This document shows, piece after piece, positions 25,695 to 35,085 of a DNA stretch of 64,000 nucleotides (positions are counted from its first letter, which is position 1; every line of letters begins with the position of its first letter). The stretch comes from Archaeoglobi archaeon JdFR-42 (lineage in GTDB: Archaea > Halobacteriota > Archaeoglobi > Archaeoglobales > JdFR-42), in NCBI GenBank assembly GCA_002010305.1, contig MTND01000027.1, positions 154,369 through 218,368 on the forward strand. The letters are read 5' to 3'. Under the pieces are notes generated by a model, which ran no database searches, had not been told where the DNA came from, and saw only the letters and a program-made list of their open reading frames with translations. A program made the translations under genes and the position numbers.

Positions 25695-27356
25695 CTAAAA
25701 CTGGCTCTCATAAATCTGTTCAATTCGGTCTATGGTGTCAGCATCCTCTGGACTTTTGTCATCCCTTACACGAACAAGCCTAGGAAATCTCAAAGCAAAT
25801 CCACTTTCATACTTTGGGCTCTTCTGAATCTCCTCATATGCCACTTCAAATACAATTTTGGGAATAAAATGGATGATTTTTCCTTCTTCCCCTTCGATCA
25901 GGTCTTTAAACATTCCAGTAAGCTCTTCTAGCTGTTCATCTGAAAATCCAGTTGCCACTCGACCAATCCTAAGGAAACTATTGGTTGAAGGATCATAACA
26001 AGCAAGTTCATAGGAACCTATAAACCTAGCTCGTCTTCCTTCACCCCATTCCCCCCCAATTACCACCAGATCTAGGGTTTCAAGAGTAGGTTTGAGTTTC
26101 AACCAATTTTTACCTCTTCGTCCTGGAATGTAATGACTCTCTGGGTTTTTCATCATAATCCCTTCGTGACCTGCTTTTAGAGCTTCAGTGTACACCTCAC
26201 GTATTACAGATATCTCGTTACTCATTATTTCTGTGGCAACAGAGACTCTTTCACTCTCTTTCACCACTTTCTCAAGAATTTTCCGCCTCTCTTTCAGTGG
26301 AAGATCTATCAAGACGATTCCATTCCAGTACAGTATATCGAAAAAGATTACATATAAGGGAATCTCTTCAGCTTTTTCTCTAACGTCATATTTCCTTCTG
26401 AACCTTCTTAGGATATTCTGAAAAGGCATGGGACGACCATCTTTAATGGCTATTACTTCTCCATCCAGTATGACATCTTCCTTCACGCTCTTATTTACTC
26501 CCTCCACTATCTCAGGTAGAGACGGAGTAACGTTTTCAAGTCTCCGAGAGTAAATAGTCAGTTTATCTCCAGTCTTGTGAACTTGGACTCTACTTCCATC
26601 ATACTTCCATTCAACCACTGGCATATCTATGTCTTTTAGGGCCTCCTCAATACTTTTAGCCATCTGAGCCAGCATCATTCTAATAGGGATATGAGGAGTG
26701 AGTGTAACTTTTTTTAGTCCAGAATTGCCTTCATTTTTGGCAATCACTGCGACCTTTCCAAGATCGCTAATAAGCATATAAGCCCTCTCTACCTGCTCTG
26801 ATGAAACAGAAAAGGCTCTGGCAATTGCATCTCGCATGATTCCCTCTCCCACACCTATCCTCAACTCACCCAGAACAAGTCTTGCTAGATATCTCGCCTC
26901 AAGAGGTGAAACCGACATGAAAATATCTGCAAGAGCTCTAATTTTATTAATCTGTGCTTTCTTGCCTGTCATTCTACTGATCTCATTAATTCTATTTCTC
27001 AGCGATTGTAAAGTGATCTCTTCCACATACAGCAATTGCTGCTTTTTTTTCCCTATTATGAATTCTACTGCAAGACCTACATCGCCCATTTCTTTAACTA
27101 TTCTTTCCATTTCTTCCTTGCTCAGACCAGTTGCAAACTTTAAAGCTTCGTACAGAAGTCCAATACCAATCCCAAGATCCCGCTCATCCCATGCTGGGAA
27201 CACATCCCCCATGAGGAACAATATGGTATTATATAAATCACCGTCATCTTCAATATCTTTAAGAAACTCTCCTAGAACATCCCGTATCTCAAGAGTGGAT
27301 GATATCCCCTCAATCTTCTCACATAAACGGGCTATTTCGTGAAAGGTTAAACTCAT
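25695..27356 (-). CDS. lig: ATP-dependent DNA ligase
   Basis: Archaeal/eukaryotic-type replicative DNA ligase. The N-terminal DNA-binding domain (residues ~1-220) includes MSVSPLEARYLARLVLGELRIGV. The adenylation domain has the nucleophilic Lys in EWKYDGSRVQVH (motif I), LDGEVIAI (motif III), EGIMMKNP (motif IV) and NWLKLKP (motif V). The C-terminal OB fold ends with GFALRFPRLVRVRDDKSPEDADT. The 553 residues are standard. A TATA-like GTTATACC ~30 nt upstream suggests a leaderless mRNA from ATG 27356. The gene is divergent from the Yip1 operon. Confidence 0.95.
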   Translation of the reverse strand: MSLTFHEIARLCEKIEGISSTLEIRDVLGEFLKDIEDDGDLYNTILFLMGDVFPAWDERDLGIGIGLLYEALKFATGLSKEEMERIVKEMGDVGLAVEFIIGKKKQQLLYVEEITLQSLRNRINEISRMTGKKAQINKIRALADIFMSVSPLEARYLARLVLGELRIGVGEGIMRDAIARAFSVSSEQVERAYMLISDLGKVAVIAKNEGNSGLKKVTLTPHIPIRMMLAQMAKSIEEALKDIDMPVVEWKYDGSRVQVHKTGDKLTIYSRRLENVTPSLPEIVEGVNKSVKEDVILDGEVIAIKDGRPMPFQNILRRFRRKYDVREKAEEIPLYVIFFDILYWNGIVLIDLPLKERRKILEKVVKESERVSVATEIMSNEISVIREVYTEALKAGHEGIMMKNPESHYIPGRRGKNWLKLKPTLETLDLVVIGGEWGEGRRARFIGSYELACYDPSTNSFLRIGRVATGFSDEQLEELTGMFKDLIEGEEGKIIHFIPKIVFEVAYEEIQKSPKYESGFALRFPRLVRVRDDKSPEDADTIDRIEQIYESQF

Positions 27357-27479
27357 CAGTATTTAATCCGTCATTCAGAGGTATAACTTTTCTCATTCTA
27401 TTCCAGCTTTTACCCAGTAATTCCAAAAGGATTAAATACGTTGTTGCTGAAACTACGACACCCGTAAGGGGGTCAATTC

Positions 27480-28094
27480 ATGGAAGTTCTATACAATCCT
27501 AAGAAATTCTTTACAAAGAAAGAGGAAGTCAGCTATATCCCTGCATTAATAATCCTGACACTAAACGGAATTATTTCAGCTTTTTTAGCCTATTACACTA
27601 TTAAAACTATAACACCAATGCTCCCTGTCGAAGCACATCAATTTATGGCGATAGGCATGGCCATAGGGTCAGTTTTTGGTTTCCTGACACCGTTTATAAA
27701 GTGGATTGTCCTTGGTTTGATATTCTATGGGCTATCAAGTTTGTTTGGCGGTAAAGGGAGTTTTAAAAAGCTCATTTCGTTTATTGGATACGGATTCATA
27801 CCTTTACTCATAGGCGATGCAATTGGAGGTTATATAGGTATTGAAGTTCTTTCATCCATGAGAGGTCTCACAATAGAAGATCTGGTAAAGTACAGAGAAA
27901 TACTCGAAACCAGTTTAGCAACACAGATTTCCGCTATAGTATCTATACTCTTCCTAATATGGGCTGCTAATATATTCATATTCGCTGTGGCCAGTTCAAG
28001 AAACATAAAAGTAAAGGATGCCACCATAACTGTCTGTATCCCAATTGGTCTATGGGTGCTATATACTCTATTTAAAGTGGTGAGTGTTATATGA
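27480..28094 (+). CDS. Yip1-domain membrane protein
   Basis: Five predicted membrane helices (for example IPALIILTLNGIISAFLAYY and FIKWIVLGLIFYGLSSLF) after the short N-terminal NPKKFFTKKEE, the usual opening of prokaryotic Yip1/YIPF-type proteins. The GGKGSFKKLISFIGYGFIPLLIG segment is the conserved centre. Length is 204 residues. The molecular role in prokaryotes is unknown. It overlaps the next gene by 4 nt, so it belongs to the ABC transporter operon and may help assemble or modulate it. Start ATG 27480 follows GGGGGTC. Confidence 0.8.
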   Translation: MEVLYNPKKFFTKKEEVSYIPALIILTLNGIISAFLAYYTIKTITPMLPVEAHQFMAIGMAIGSVFGFLTPFIKWIVLGLIFYGLSSLFGGKGSFKKLISFIGYGFIPLLIGDAIGGYIGIEVLSSMRGLTIEDLVKYREILETSLATQISAIVSILFLIWAANIFIFAVASSRNIKVKDATITVCIPIGLWVLYTLFKVVSVI

Positions 28095-29494
28095 AGACTG
28101 TTATCCTAGTGGCTTTACTGCTTTTGTTATTCCCTATCCCAGTCCTTGGTGGAGAATCAGGGCTTGTAATAAGCTCTTATTCGGTGAACCCTTCTACATT
28201 ATTTCCAGGGGATACTGGAAAATTGGTGGTGACAGTTACCAATACTGGAACTCGATCTGCTGAAATAAGAGAGGCTGTGCTATATGGTAACGGACTAAAA
28301 GTGCTCTCGCCGGGATACTCCAAACTAGGGACTCTCACCAGTGGAGGATCTGTTGACCTCACATTTGTGATTTCAGGTATGAAAGAAGGGGTATATTATC
28401 CTACTCTGGTGGTGCGTGGTAATGACTCTACTCTTCAATACCCTATTCTTGTAACCGTAGATTCTACTGAGCCAGAAGTATTGCTGGATACTGGAATACT
28501 GTATGTAAATGAAGTAAATCGGATTAACTTTACTATAATAAACCCAAGGAGTGGAGACCTCACTTCCATTAAAGTGCGACCGATTGTGGATGGAAATGTA
28601 TACCCAGAATATCTATATTTCGACAGGATTTCAGGAGGTTCATCCGCCAAAGGAGTGTTTTATCTCTACACCACTAAACCTGTAGAGACTGTACAATTCT
28701 CTCTTCAGTTCAATAATGGAGAGAATGTCAGATATACCAACACTACCGCACCCATTAATTCTCTACCGAGCAGAGAAATTCAGATCTCACTGGAAAAGTA
28801 TCCAAATGAAGTATTGAGATATGATACGGTCGTGTTCTCTGGCAATATAACAAATCTCAGGCAAGATACCATATATTCACTCATCATGTCTATTGAGGGT
28901 GATGGCATCGTTTCATCTAGAGATGTAGTACTGCCTGCTCTTTCTTCCATGGATTCGGTACCTTTCACCATCAGGGTAACTCCTATCTCTAGCGGTACGA
29001 AACACCTTACTCTAACATATATGTACTCCGATGTTCTTGGAAAGATTTATACTGGTTCAACCGACCTTTATATCCAAGTACCTGATAAAGATGTTCTTTC
29101 CTTGAATGGAGTCGAGATTAAAAAAGATGGGATAGAATTGAACATAATCGGTGATGTCAGTAATCTCGGAAACTATGAGGTGAAAGGGGTAACGGTTTCA
29201 GTCTTGGCAAGTGATTCTGAAGAAAGTTACTTTATTGGTGCATTAGCTCCATCAGATTTCAACAGTTTTGATATCAACATTCCGGTAAAAGAGAATACCT
29301 CCACCATCACCATCTCTATTCAGTTTGTCACAGGAGTTGGGCAGCTGATAACCATTCAGCAAAATCTTCCTGTGAAAGAAAAACCTGTCCTAAAAGAACC
29401 AGAAATACCAAAGAAATATTACATTCTAATTGGTTTGATCTCTGTTCTGGTATTAGTGGTAGTTGGTTATTCATGGAAGCGAGCAATGCAGTAA
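28091..29494 (+). CDS. Secreted multi-Ig (CARDB/NEW3-like) protein anchored by C-terminal helix
   Basis: An N-terminal signal peptide (VILVALLLLLFPIPVLGG) is followed by several ~100-residue beta-sandwich repeats of CARDB/COG1361 type (SYSVNPSTLFPGDTGKLVVTVTNTG and similar openings) and a C-terminal transmembrane helix (ILIGLISVLVLVVVGYSW) with a short positive tail. The bulk would face outside the cell. It overlaps the ATPase gene by 22 nt. In bacterial MacAB the periplasmic MacA fills this position; here an Ig-repeat protein may play the matching extracellular part (inference). Confidence 0.78.
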   Translation: MKTVILVALLLLLFPIPVLGGESGLVISSYSVNPSTLFPGDTGKLVVTVTNTGTRSAEIREAVLYGNGLKVLSPGYSKLGTLTSGGSVDLTFVISGMKEGVYYPTLVVRGNDSTLQYPILVTVDSTEPEVLLDTGILYVNEVNRINFTIINPRSGDLTSIKVRPIVDGNVYPEYLYFDRISGGSSAKGVFYLYTTKPVETVQFSLQFNNGENVRYTNTTAPINSLPSREIQISLEKYPNEVLRYDTVVFSGNITNLRQDTIYSLIMSIEGDGIVSSRDVVLPALSSMDSVPFTIRVTPISSGTKHLTLTYMYSDVLGKIYTGSTDLYIQVPDKDVLSLNGVEIKKDGIELNIIGDVSNLGNYEVKGVTVSVLASDSEESYFIGALAPSDFNSFDINIPVKENTSTITISIQFVTGVGQLITIQQNLPVKEKPVLKEPEIPKKYYILIGLISVLVLVVVGYSWKRAMQ

Positions 29495-30156
29495 TCAAGC
29501 TCGTCAAAGTCTATAAAATATACACCATGGGTCGCCAAGAAATTCGAGCAGTGAACAACGTATCTCTCTCCGTCAATAGTGGAGAGTTCATTTCCATTAT
29601 GGGGCCTTCTGGATCCGGGAAAACTACGTTGTTGAACCTTATTGGATGTCTGGATAGACCCACTAAGGGGAAAGTATTTCTAGATGGTGTGAATGTCTCA
29701 TCCCTCAACGATATTGCTTTGACCGGTATACGAAGAGATAAAATCGGTTTTGTATTTCAACAATTCAATTTAATCCCAACGCTGAACGCTATAGAAAATG
29801 TTGAGCTACCTATGATATTCAAAGGGATTGAAAAACAGAAAAGAGAGATGAGGGCAAAAAAACTCTTGGAATTGGTTGGAATGGAGGATAAAGCTGCTCA
29901 CAGACCTGCTGAAATGAGTGGAGGGGAACAACAGCGAATCGCCATTGCACGAGCCCTTGCCAACAATCCAGCCATCATTCTCGCTGATGAACCAACCGGT
30001 AATCTTGATTCGAAAACTGGAAGGGATATAATGGAACTGCTTAAAGATCTCAACATGAAGGGGAGAACCATTATTGTGGTAACCCACGATCCGGTAGTTG
30101 CTGAATATTCAGAAAGAATTATTCGGATAAAGGATGGTAAGCTGGATGTATCTTGA
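29473..30156 (+). CDS. ABC transporter ATP-binding protein, MacB/LolD type
   Basis: A 227-residue nucleotide-binding subunit. Walker A is GPSGSGKTT, the Q-loop lies in FVFQQFNLIP, the signature is MSGGEQQRIAIARAL, Walker B is ILADEPTGNLDS and the H-loop is VVTHD. This is the mechanotransmission (MacB/LolD/FtsE) subtype, which drives export or extraction rather than simple uptake. It starts inside the end of the preceding gene and ends overlapping the permease start, so the operon is fully coupled. Confidence 0.93.
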   Translation: MEASNAVIKLVKVYKIYTMGRQEIRAVNNVSLSVNSGEFISIMGPSGSGKTTLLNLIGCLDRPTKGKVFLDGVNVSSLNDIALTGIRRDKIGFVFQQFNLIPTLNAIENVELPMIFKGIEKQKREMRAKKLLELVGMEDKAAHRPAEMSGGEQQRIAIARALANNPAIILADEPTGNLDSKTGRDIMELLKDLNMKGRTIIVVTHDPVVAEYSERIIRIKDGKLDVS

Positions 30157-31273
30157 ACTCGCCCGCAGGAATCTTAAAAGACAGCGAATGAGAACACTTC
30201 TTGCCATTATTGGGATAATTATAGGAGTAATGACGATTTCTTCCGTTGGAATTTTCGGGAATAGCCTTAAAATGAGTACTATAGAGTTGTTTCAAGATGT
30301 CGCTAACGAAATTGTAATCTATCCTTCCTTCCCTGATGGTTATAACTCCATAGATCACCAGACCCTCAGAATAATTGACAAGATGGCCGATATAAAGATC
30401 GCTATACCGGTTAAGAGTGAATCTGGTCTTATAACATTAGGAAAGAAAAAAGCATATGTCACAATTTATGGTTTGGAAGAGGATGGCGTGAAGGAATTAT
30501 TCGATCTCAAGAGTGGGAGTGTTTCTTTAGCAGGAAACAATGTGGTTGTAGGATCTATTCTAGCAGAGAAATTCAATCTTCGTGTTGGGAGTAAGATCGG
30601 TTTGGAGAACCACAGCTTTAGAGTTGCTGGTATTCTAGAGGAAAAAGGACGAAGCTTTGACATAAATCCAGATCGTGGAATAATAATTTCAGAAAGAACC
30701 TTTGACACTCTGTATAGTGGAGAGTATGAGATGGTAATAGTCAAGACGGTTTCCATAGACAACGTGGAAGAAGTATCCAAAACCATAAAGGATGTGATCA
30801 ATAAACGAGAGACAAAAATTCGAGTATGGGAGATGAAGAACATTCTTGAATCGATAAACAGAGCATTTACCTATATATCCCGATTCCTTATGGCAATAGC
30901 AGGCATCTCATTGCTGGTAGCAGGAGTCAGTATACTGAACATCATGCTTATGTCTGCTATAGAAAGGACCAAAGAAATAGGCGTTATGAAAGCTATCGGC
31001 GCCTCAAGAAAAGAAATAATGTTAATATTCCTCCTTGAAACCCTTATTCTTGGAGCCATTGGTAGTTCCATTGGGGGGTTTCTCAGCATTCTGGGTGGAT
31101 ATGGAATTGACCTTATCATCCTAAAATCCACTAAATATATATTTATCCCAAAAACAGCCCTGTATGTAATGGAGGGTGTTGTTTTTGGTCTTGGGGTCTC
31201 TATCATCAGTGGTCTCTACCCCGCATGGAAAGCCTCTAACCTAGAGCCCATTGAAGCCCTGAGGTATGAATGA
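30146..31273 (+). CDS. ABC transporter permease, MacB/FtsX family
   Basis: A MacB-type permease with four helices. The first is in RTLLAIIGIIIGVMTISSVGIFG, then a ~220-residue extracellular MacB_PCD domain, then three clustered helices (for example ISLLVAGVSILNIMLMSAI), with the coupling motif ERTKEIGVMKAIGASRKEI between helices 2 and 3. ATG 30146 (MYLELARRNLKRQRMR) is a more family-like start than ATG 30134. The gene overlaps the ATPase stop. The cargo is unknown; export of a peptide, toxin or envelope component is usual for the family. Confidence 0.9.
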   Translation: MYLELARRNLKRQRMRTLLAIIGIIIGVMTISSVGIFGNSLKMSTIELFQDVANEIVIYPSFPDGYNSIDHQTLRIIDKMADIKIAIPVKSESGLITLGKKKAYVTIYGLEEDGVKELFDLKSGSVSLAGNNVVVGSILAEKFNLRVGSKIGLENHSFRVAGILEEKGRSFDINPDRGIIISERTFDTLYSGEYEMVIVKTVSIDNVEEVSKTIKDVINKRETKIRVWEMKNILESINRAFTYISRFLMAIAGISLLVAGVSILNIMLMSAIERTKEIGVMKAIGASRKEIMLIFLLETLILGAIGSSIGGFLSILGGYGIDLIILKSTKYIFIPKTALYVMEGVVFGLGVSIISGLYPAWKASNLEPIEALRYE

Positions 31274-31315
31274 CTCCCATATCAATACTGATTTAGAATC
31301 TTCAGTATCCAAGCG

Positions 31316-32008
31316 TTATTCAAGCCACCTTCCAATACCATCCATTATAACCTTTTCAGCTTTACGAAGACGGTGTAAAAAAGAGCTTCTGCTTATTCCA
31401 AGTACTGAGGCCATATCTTCAACCTTAATTTTTCTGGGCCATTCATAATATCCCATATCTAGAGCGATTTTTATAGCCTCTTTTTGTTTGTCCGTAAGCT
31501 GAATGTTTACTGTAACTGGGATGGTAGAAATTTGATGTTGAGCAATAAAACTGAGAGGATCAACAGGTTTATGGGATAGCAATTTTACTTCAATATTAGT
31601 AGATTCAAGCCACTTAAATAACGCTATAATACGGGTTTTTTCTGCAGAAAAGATATTCCATGTTTCCTTCCCTTCTGATACAATTACAGGAAAATTCGGA
31701 ATACAGCCACACTGAATAACTCCCTTAAGAACAGACTCATGTTCAGAAATTGATTTGTAAAAAAAGGTCGTTCCTGAATCATCTTCCGCTAGTTTTTTAA
31801 TTTCCCGTATAAAATCAGACAAATACATAATGTACTCGTCCATACTGCTCTCTTCCCCTCCAAACACTTTCAATATACCATAAGTCCCTTCACTACTTAG
31901 ATGAGGAAATACAAAAAGAAATATTTCAGGAAAATTCTTAGTAAGCTCAGTAAAACAGTTATTATGTGTGATTGCCATTTTTGTCAGATAAATATTTCCA
32001 TGAGTCAT
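31316..32008 (-). CDS. HTH_10 (Bat-like) transcriptional regulator
   Basis: The C-terminal ~55 residues are the bacterio-opsin-activator HTH (LTDKQKEAIKIALDMGYYEWPRKI...MASVLGISRSSFLHRLRKAE). The N-terminal ~160 residues are an unassigned sensor region of the type common in euryarchaeal Bat paralogues. The track's GTG 32020 lies in GAGGTGAG; ATG 32008, 7 nt after it, is preferred. The gene is convergent with the ABC permease and divergent from the AAA+/VWA pair, with a shared ~180-bp promoter region that contains minus/plus TATA-like TATATAAAG near 32068, so it may control either side. Confidence 0.85.
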   Translation of the reverse strand: MTHGNIYLTKMAITHNNCFTELTKNFPEIFLFVFPHLSSEGTYGILKVFGGEESSMDEYIMYLSDFIREIKKLAEDDSGTTFFYKSISEHESVLKGVIQCGCIPNFPVIVSEGKETWNIFSAEKTRIIALFKWLESTNIEVKLLSHKPVDPLSFIAQHQISTIPVTVNIQLTDKQKEAIKIALDMGYYEWPRKIKVEDMASVLGISRSSFLHRLRKAEKVIMDGIGRWLE

Positions 32009-32186
32009 AGATCTGCTCACCTCATGGAGGTTATATAGTGGATGGATATACTCATAAGGAGTGCTATATAAAGGATTGCTCCACTACAATTAGCAACAAC
32101 AAAAAGTAAAGTTACTTATGGGATAGAAATCATAATCAAGAAATATTTATTACTAATAAGTTACACATTCTCCACAATTGGTGTAG

Positions 32187-33665
32187 ATGATGGATGTGGA
32201 AGAAATATTTGAAGAAATTATGATTACTCCTTCCAATGCCCCTGTATATCTTCTCCATGGAGAAGAAGTAAACATCTGGGATGAACCTTTTGAGTATTAC
32301 CATTCCCGATCTCCTACGGAATACATCCGGGAAAAAATACTCGAGTTTGAGAAGTCCGGAAAGGACCCTTTTCCAGATATCGTAGGAAAAGAGAAGGAGA
32401 AGGAGATGGTTAAAACAGCCCTCATGAGCGGTTCAAGTATACTCTTCAAAGGTAAACGCGGATATGGAAAAACAACTTTTTCGAAAGCAATTGCAAAACT
32501 CCTTCCAGATAAGCTTCTGGCCATTAAAGGATGTAAAATCCATGACGATCCTACACGACCTACCTGTTTCTCCTGTAAAAAGAAAGTTCTTCATGAGAGA
32601 GAGGTAGAGCTTGAATGGGTTCCAAGAGTTTGGGTCAGGATACCGGGAGATCCAATGATGACCACTAGACAGTTGATTGGGGGTATATCCATCCAGAAAA
32701 TACGAGAAGGGTATGATCTGGACCACCCTGAAGTGTTTGTTCCCGGCAGAGCTCTTAAAGCCAACAGAGGGATCGGTTATTATGACGAGCTCGGGGCTAT
32801 TCCTACAGCCCTTCAGACTCTCCTTCATGAACTCTTCGAAGAGGGTCAGATAACTACTCCAGAGGGTGATGTGGTCCCTTTTCATCTAAACTCCATAGAA
32901 ATCGCTTCCACAAATCCTGCCAATTACCGTGGAACCAGTCCAATTAAAGAACCCCTTCTTGATAGGATGGAGCAGATTGAGATTGGTCCTCCAGAATCTC
33001 TGGAAGAGGAGATCGAAATTGGATTGAGAAACTCTCATTATAGAAAAATGGAAGAAGTGGCAAAAATCCCTGTCTGGCATATGAAAATCCTAGCTAGAAT
33101 TGTCAGATATGCCAGAAGCAAACGATGCCATATCGCCTCTAAAATAACTTCTGAGCCATCATGCAGGGCTACCATCAAACTATATGACCACGTCATATCC
33201 TACGCTATTCGTAATGGAAAGTCTGTTATTACTCTTGAAGACTATGGAAACAACTATGATGTGGTTAAACTCGCTCTTGGAGGGAGATTGGAAGTCACTT
33301 ATGAAGTAGAAACTGAGAAAGAAAAAATAATAGAAAAACTGGTTGAAGAGGCAATTAACAGAACATGTGCGGATATTTACGCTACAATACCCAGAGAAGA
33401 GTTTAATTTCATATTAAAAGAAATACTATCTATGGGCTACAAAATGAATGGAACCATAAAAATAGAACTTCGAGAAGCTGTTGAAAGGTTACCTGAATTC
33501 AAAAAAGTTAATGAGTTAATTCAAACTCTGGCGGAAGATAAGTGGATGCGTCTATCTGCCCTTGAGATCTTGCTTGAATCTATTGGGAGATGTACAGGAC
33601 TTATAAGGCGAGAATATAACCATTATGTGGTAGAATATGATGAAACCAGATTGCAGGCTATGTGA
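32187..33665 (+). CDS. AAA+ ATPase, MoxR/Mg-chelatase ChlI-like, with embedded Cys cluster
   Basis: The AAA+ core has Walker A in FKGKRGYGKTT and a Walker B-like GIGYYDELGAIP; sensor-1 Asn is in IASTNPANYRG. Between Walker A and B an insert carries CKIHDDPTRPTCFSCKKK, four Cys or His residues likely to hold zinc. About 200 further residues form the lid and a C-terminal domain. The ATG (32187 or 32190) overlaps no gene. Together with the VWA gene (overlap 29 nt) it resembles methanogen ChlI-like/VWA pairs whose target is unknown. No CobN/ChlH large subunit is present, so true chelatase activity is not supported. Confidence 0.85.
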   Translation: MMDVEEIFEEIMITPSNAPVYLLHGEEVNIWDEPFEYYHSRSPTEYIREKILEFEKSGKDPFPDIVGKEKEKEMVKTALMSGSSILFKGKRGYGKTTFSKAIAKLLPDKLLAIKGCKIHDDPTRPTCFSCKKKVLHEREVELEWVPRVWVRIPGDPMMTTRQLIGGISIQKIREGYDLDHPEVFVPGRALKANRGIGYYDELGAIPTALQTLLHELFEEGQITTPEGDVVPFHLNSIEIASTNPANYRGTSPIKEPLLDRMEQIEIGPPESLEEEIEIGLRNSHYRKMEEVAKIPVWHMKILARIVRYARSKRCHIASKITSEPSCRATIKLYDHVISYAIRNGKSVITLEDYGNNYDVVKLALGGRLEVTYEVETEKEKIIEKLVEEAINRTCADIYATIPREEFNFILKEILSMGYKMNGTIKIELREAVERLPEFKKVNELIQTLAEDKWMRLSALEILLESIGRCTGLIRREYNHYVVEYDETRLQAM

Positions 33666-34929
33666 AAGTGAGAGCAGTCTCACTGACTTGATGGGAGAAG
33701 AGAGAATAAAAGATTTGCTTCGATCTCTCTTTAATCCTTATGAAGAAATTGATAATGATTCTAAATTGGATCTTGAAGATTTTCTTAAAGAATTTCTGGA
33801 CGAATCAGGAAATACAGGTAGAGAGAACCAGAACTATTACTGGGATCTTTACAATGAACTTATGAAACACTTTGATGAGAGATTTGCTGAAGTTTGGCTC
33901 CAAGAATTTAGGAACTCCGTTGATTTTGATACAATGGGAAAATTTAAGAGAGCCAGACGACAGGCCTGGGAACAGCTACTAGAAATGATTCGAGAGGGGA
34001 TAGTCGACCCCTCAGATATTTCCATGAGTCAAATGGTCAGAACTTTCCACTCAGAAATCATAGAAGCCCTTGAAAAAGAAGAATACATTCAAAAGACTTT
34101 AAGATCCAGGATAACCAGACCGAAATTCACATTCAAAGGTGAAAAGCTTCTTGGAAAGAGAATTCTTGAGGTTTCAATGTCTCTTCTGAAAAAAGGATTC
34201 CATGGAATACACGAAGTTGAAGCTTTTGGATCAGGACTTACTCCTGGCGCGAATCTTGAAGACTATGACGAGGTCCTTCACACTTTCGATATGATAGACA
34301 TACAAGAATCTTGTTTGACTGCCGCTATAAAAGATCCCTTAAAAATGGAGCTAAAGGATGAGTTTATCAAGGTAAGAACTCCACATCAAATGGTACGATG
34401 CTCTATCGTAATCCTGATCGACTGCTCCGATTCTATGAAAGGCCATAAAATGATTGGAGCTATTGAAGCAGCCCTTGGACTGAAAGAACTTCTTGAAGAG
34501 GAATATAAAGAAGATCGTATATGGGTAGCAGGTTTTAATCACACGATCTCAGAGTTACAACCAGGAGAGATAGCAAATCTGAGACCTTATGGTACGACAG
34601 ATATAGGTCTAGCTCTCAATTACGCTAGGCGTATTCTTATGAAGGAGGACGAGAACAGGAGTATTTTCCTGATCACAGATGGAGAACCAACCACTTCGGC
34701 TCATTCAAGATACAGCCCAATAGAAAGCGCTCTAAGGGAATCATATCACATAGGAAAAGAAGATATAACTCTGAATATAATCATGCTTGATTCTCATCCT
34801 CGGCTTAAATATCTGTGTGTCGAAATGGCAAAAAGGGCCGAGAAAGCTCATGTAGCTTTCGTAAATCCTATCAACCTAAAAGAGTTCATAATACGGTCAT
34901 ATATAAGTCACAAATATTCTCGCTTCTGA
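33637..34929 (+). CDS. VWA-domain protein, partner of the AAA+ ATPase
   Basis: The C-terminal ~190 residues are a von Willebrand A domain with an intact MIDAS: DCSDSMKG, the Thr in YGTTDIG, and ITDGEPT. The N-terminal ~230 residues are helical and charged, as in BchD/CoxE/NorD-type adaptors. The start near CRLCES overlaps the ATPase end by 29 nt, so the pair is translated together. These pairs act as metal-insertion or complex-remodelling chaperones in known cases. Which enzyme is served here cannot be read from the neighbours; the tungsten AOR is only one possibility. Confidence 0.85.
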   Translation: MMKPDCRLCESESSLTDLMGEERIKDLLRSLFNPYEEIDNDSKLDLEDFLKEFLDESGNTGRENQNYYWDLYNELMKHFDERFAEVWLQEFRNSVDFDTMGKFKRARRQAWEQLLEMIREGIVDPSDISMSQMVRTFHSEIIEALEKEEYIQKTLRSRITRPKFTFKGEKLLGKRILEVSMSLLKKGFHGIHEVEAFGSGLTPGANLEDYDEVLHTFDMIDIQESCLTAAIKDPLKMELKDEFIKVRTPHQMVRCSIVILIDCSDSMKGHKMIGAIEAALGLKELLEEEYKEDRIWVAGFNHTISELQPGEIANLRPYGTTDIGLALNYARRILMKEDENRSIFLITDGEPTTSAHSRYSPIESALRESYHIGKEDITLNIIMLDSHPRLKYLCVEMAKRAEKAHVAFVNPINLKEFIIRSYISHKYSRF

Positions 34930-34986
34930 TTTTTTACATATAAAACATAAGAACTTCAATATGAGAGCGCGCAAATACAAGGCTTT

Positions 34987-35085
34987 GCTTACAACGTTGT
35001 AAATCGTTGATTTACAAGTCGTAAACAATAGTTTACAACATTGTAAATCGTTGATTACAAATTGTAAGCTCCGGTTACAACATTT
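34987..35085. repeat. Three ~44-bp degenerate repeats built from TTACAA/TTGTAA palindromes
   Basis: Units begin at about 34987, 35031 and 35074 (period 44 and 43). Units 1 and 2 share ACAACRTTGTAAATCGTTGA; unit 3 keeps only its start. Palindromes inside are TTACAACGTTGTAA (34989-35002), TTTACAA-CA-TTGTAAA (35032-35047) and TTACAA-A-TTGTAA (35055-35067). The block lies between two convergent gene ends, and the third unit covers the stop codon of the minus-strand wHTH gene. Confidence 0.75.

Noticed and set aside
32187-34929. True magnesium or cobalt chelatase subunits
   Set aside because: No ChlH/CobN large subunit or porphyrin/corrin genes nearby; generic MoxR/VWA pair is the safer call.
34981-35085. 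CRISPR array
   Set aside because: Only three degenerate units at 44-bp spacing, with the similarity running through the would-be spacers, and no cas genes in the window.
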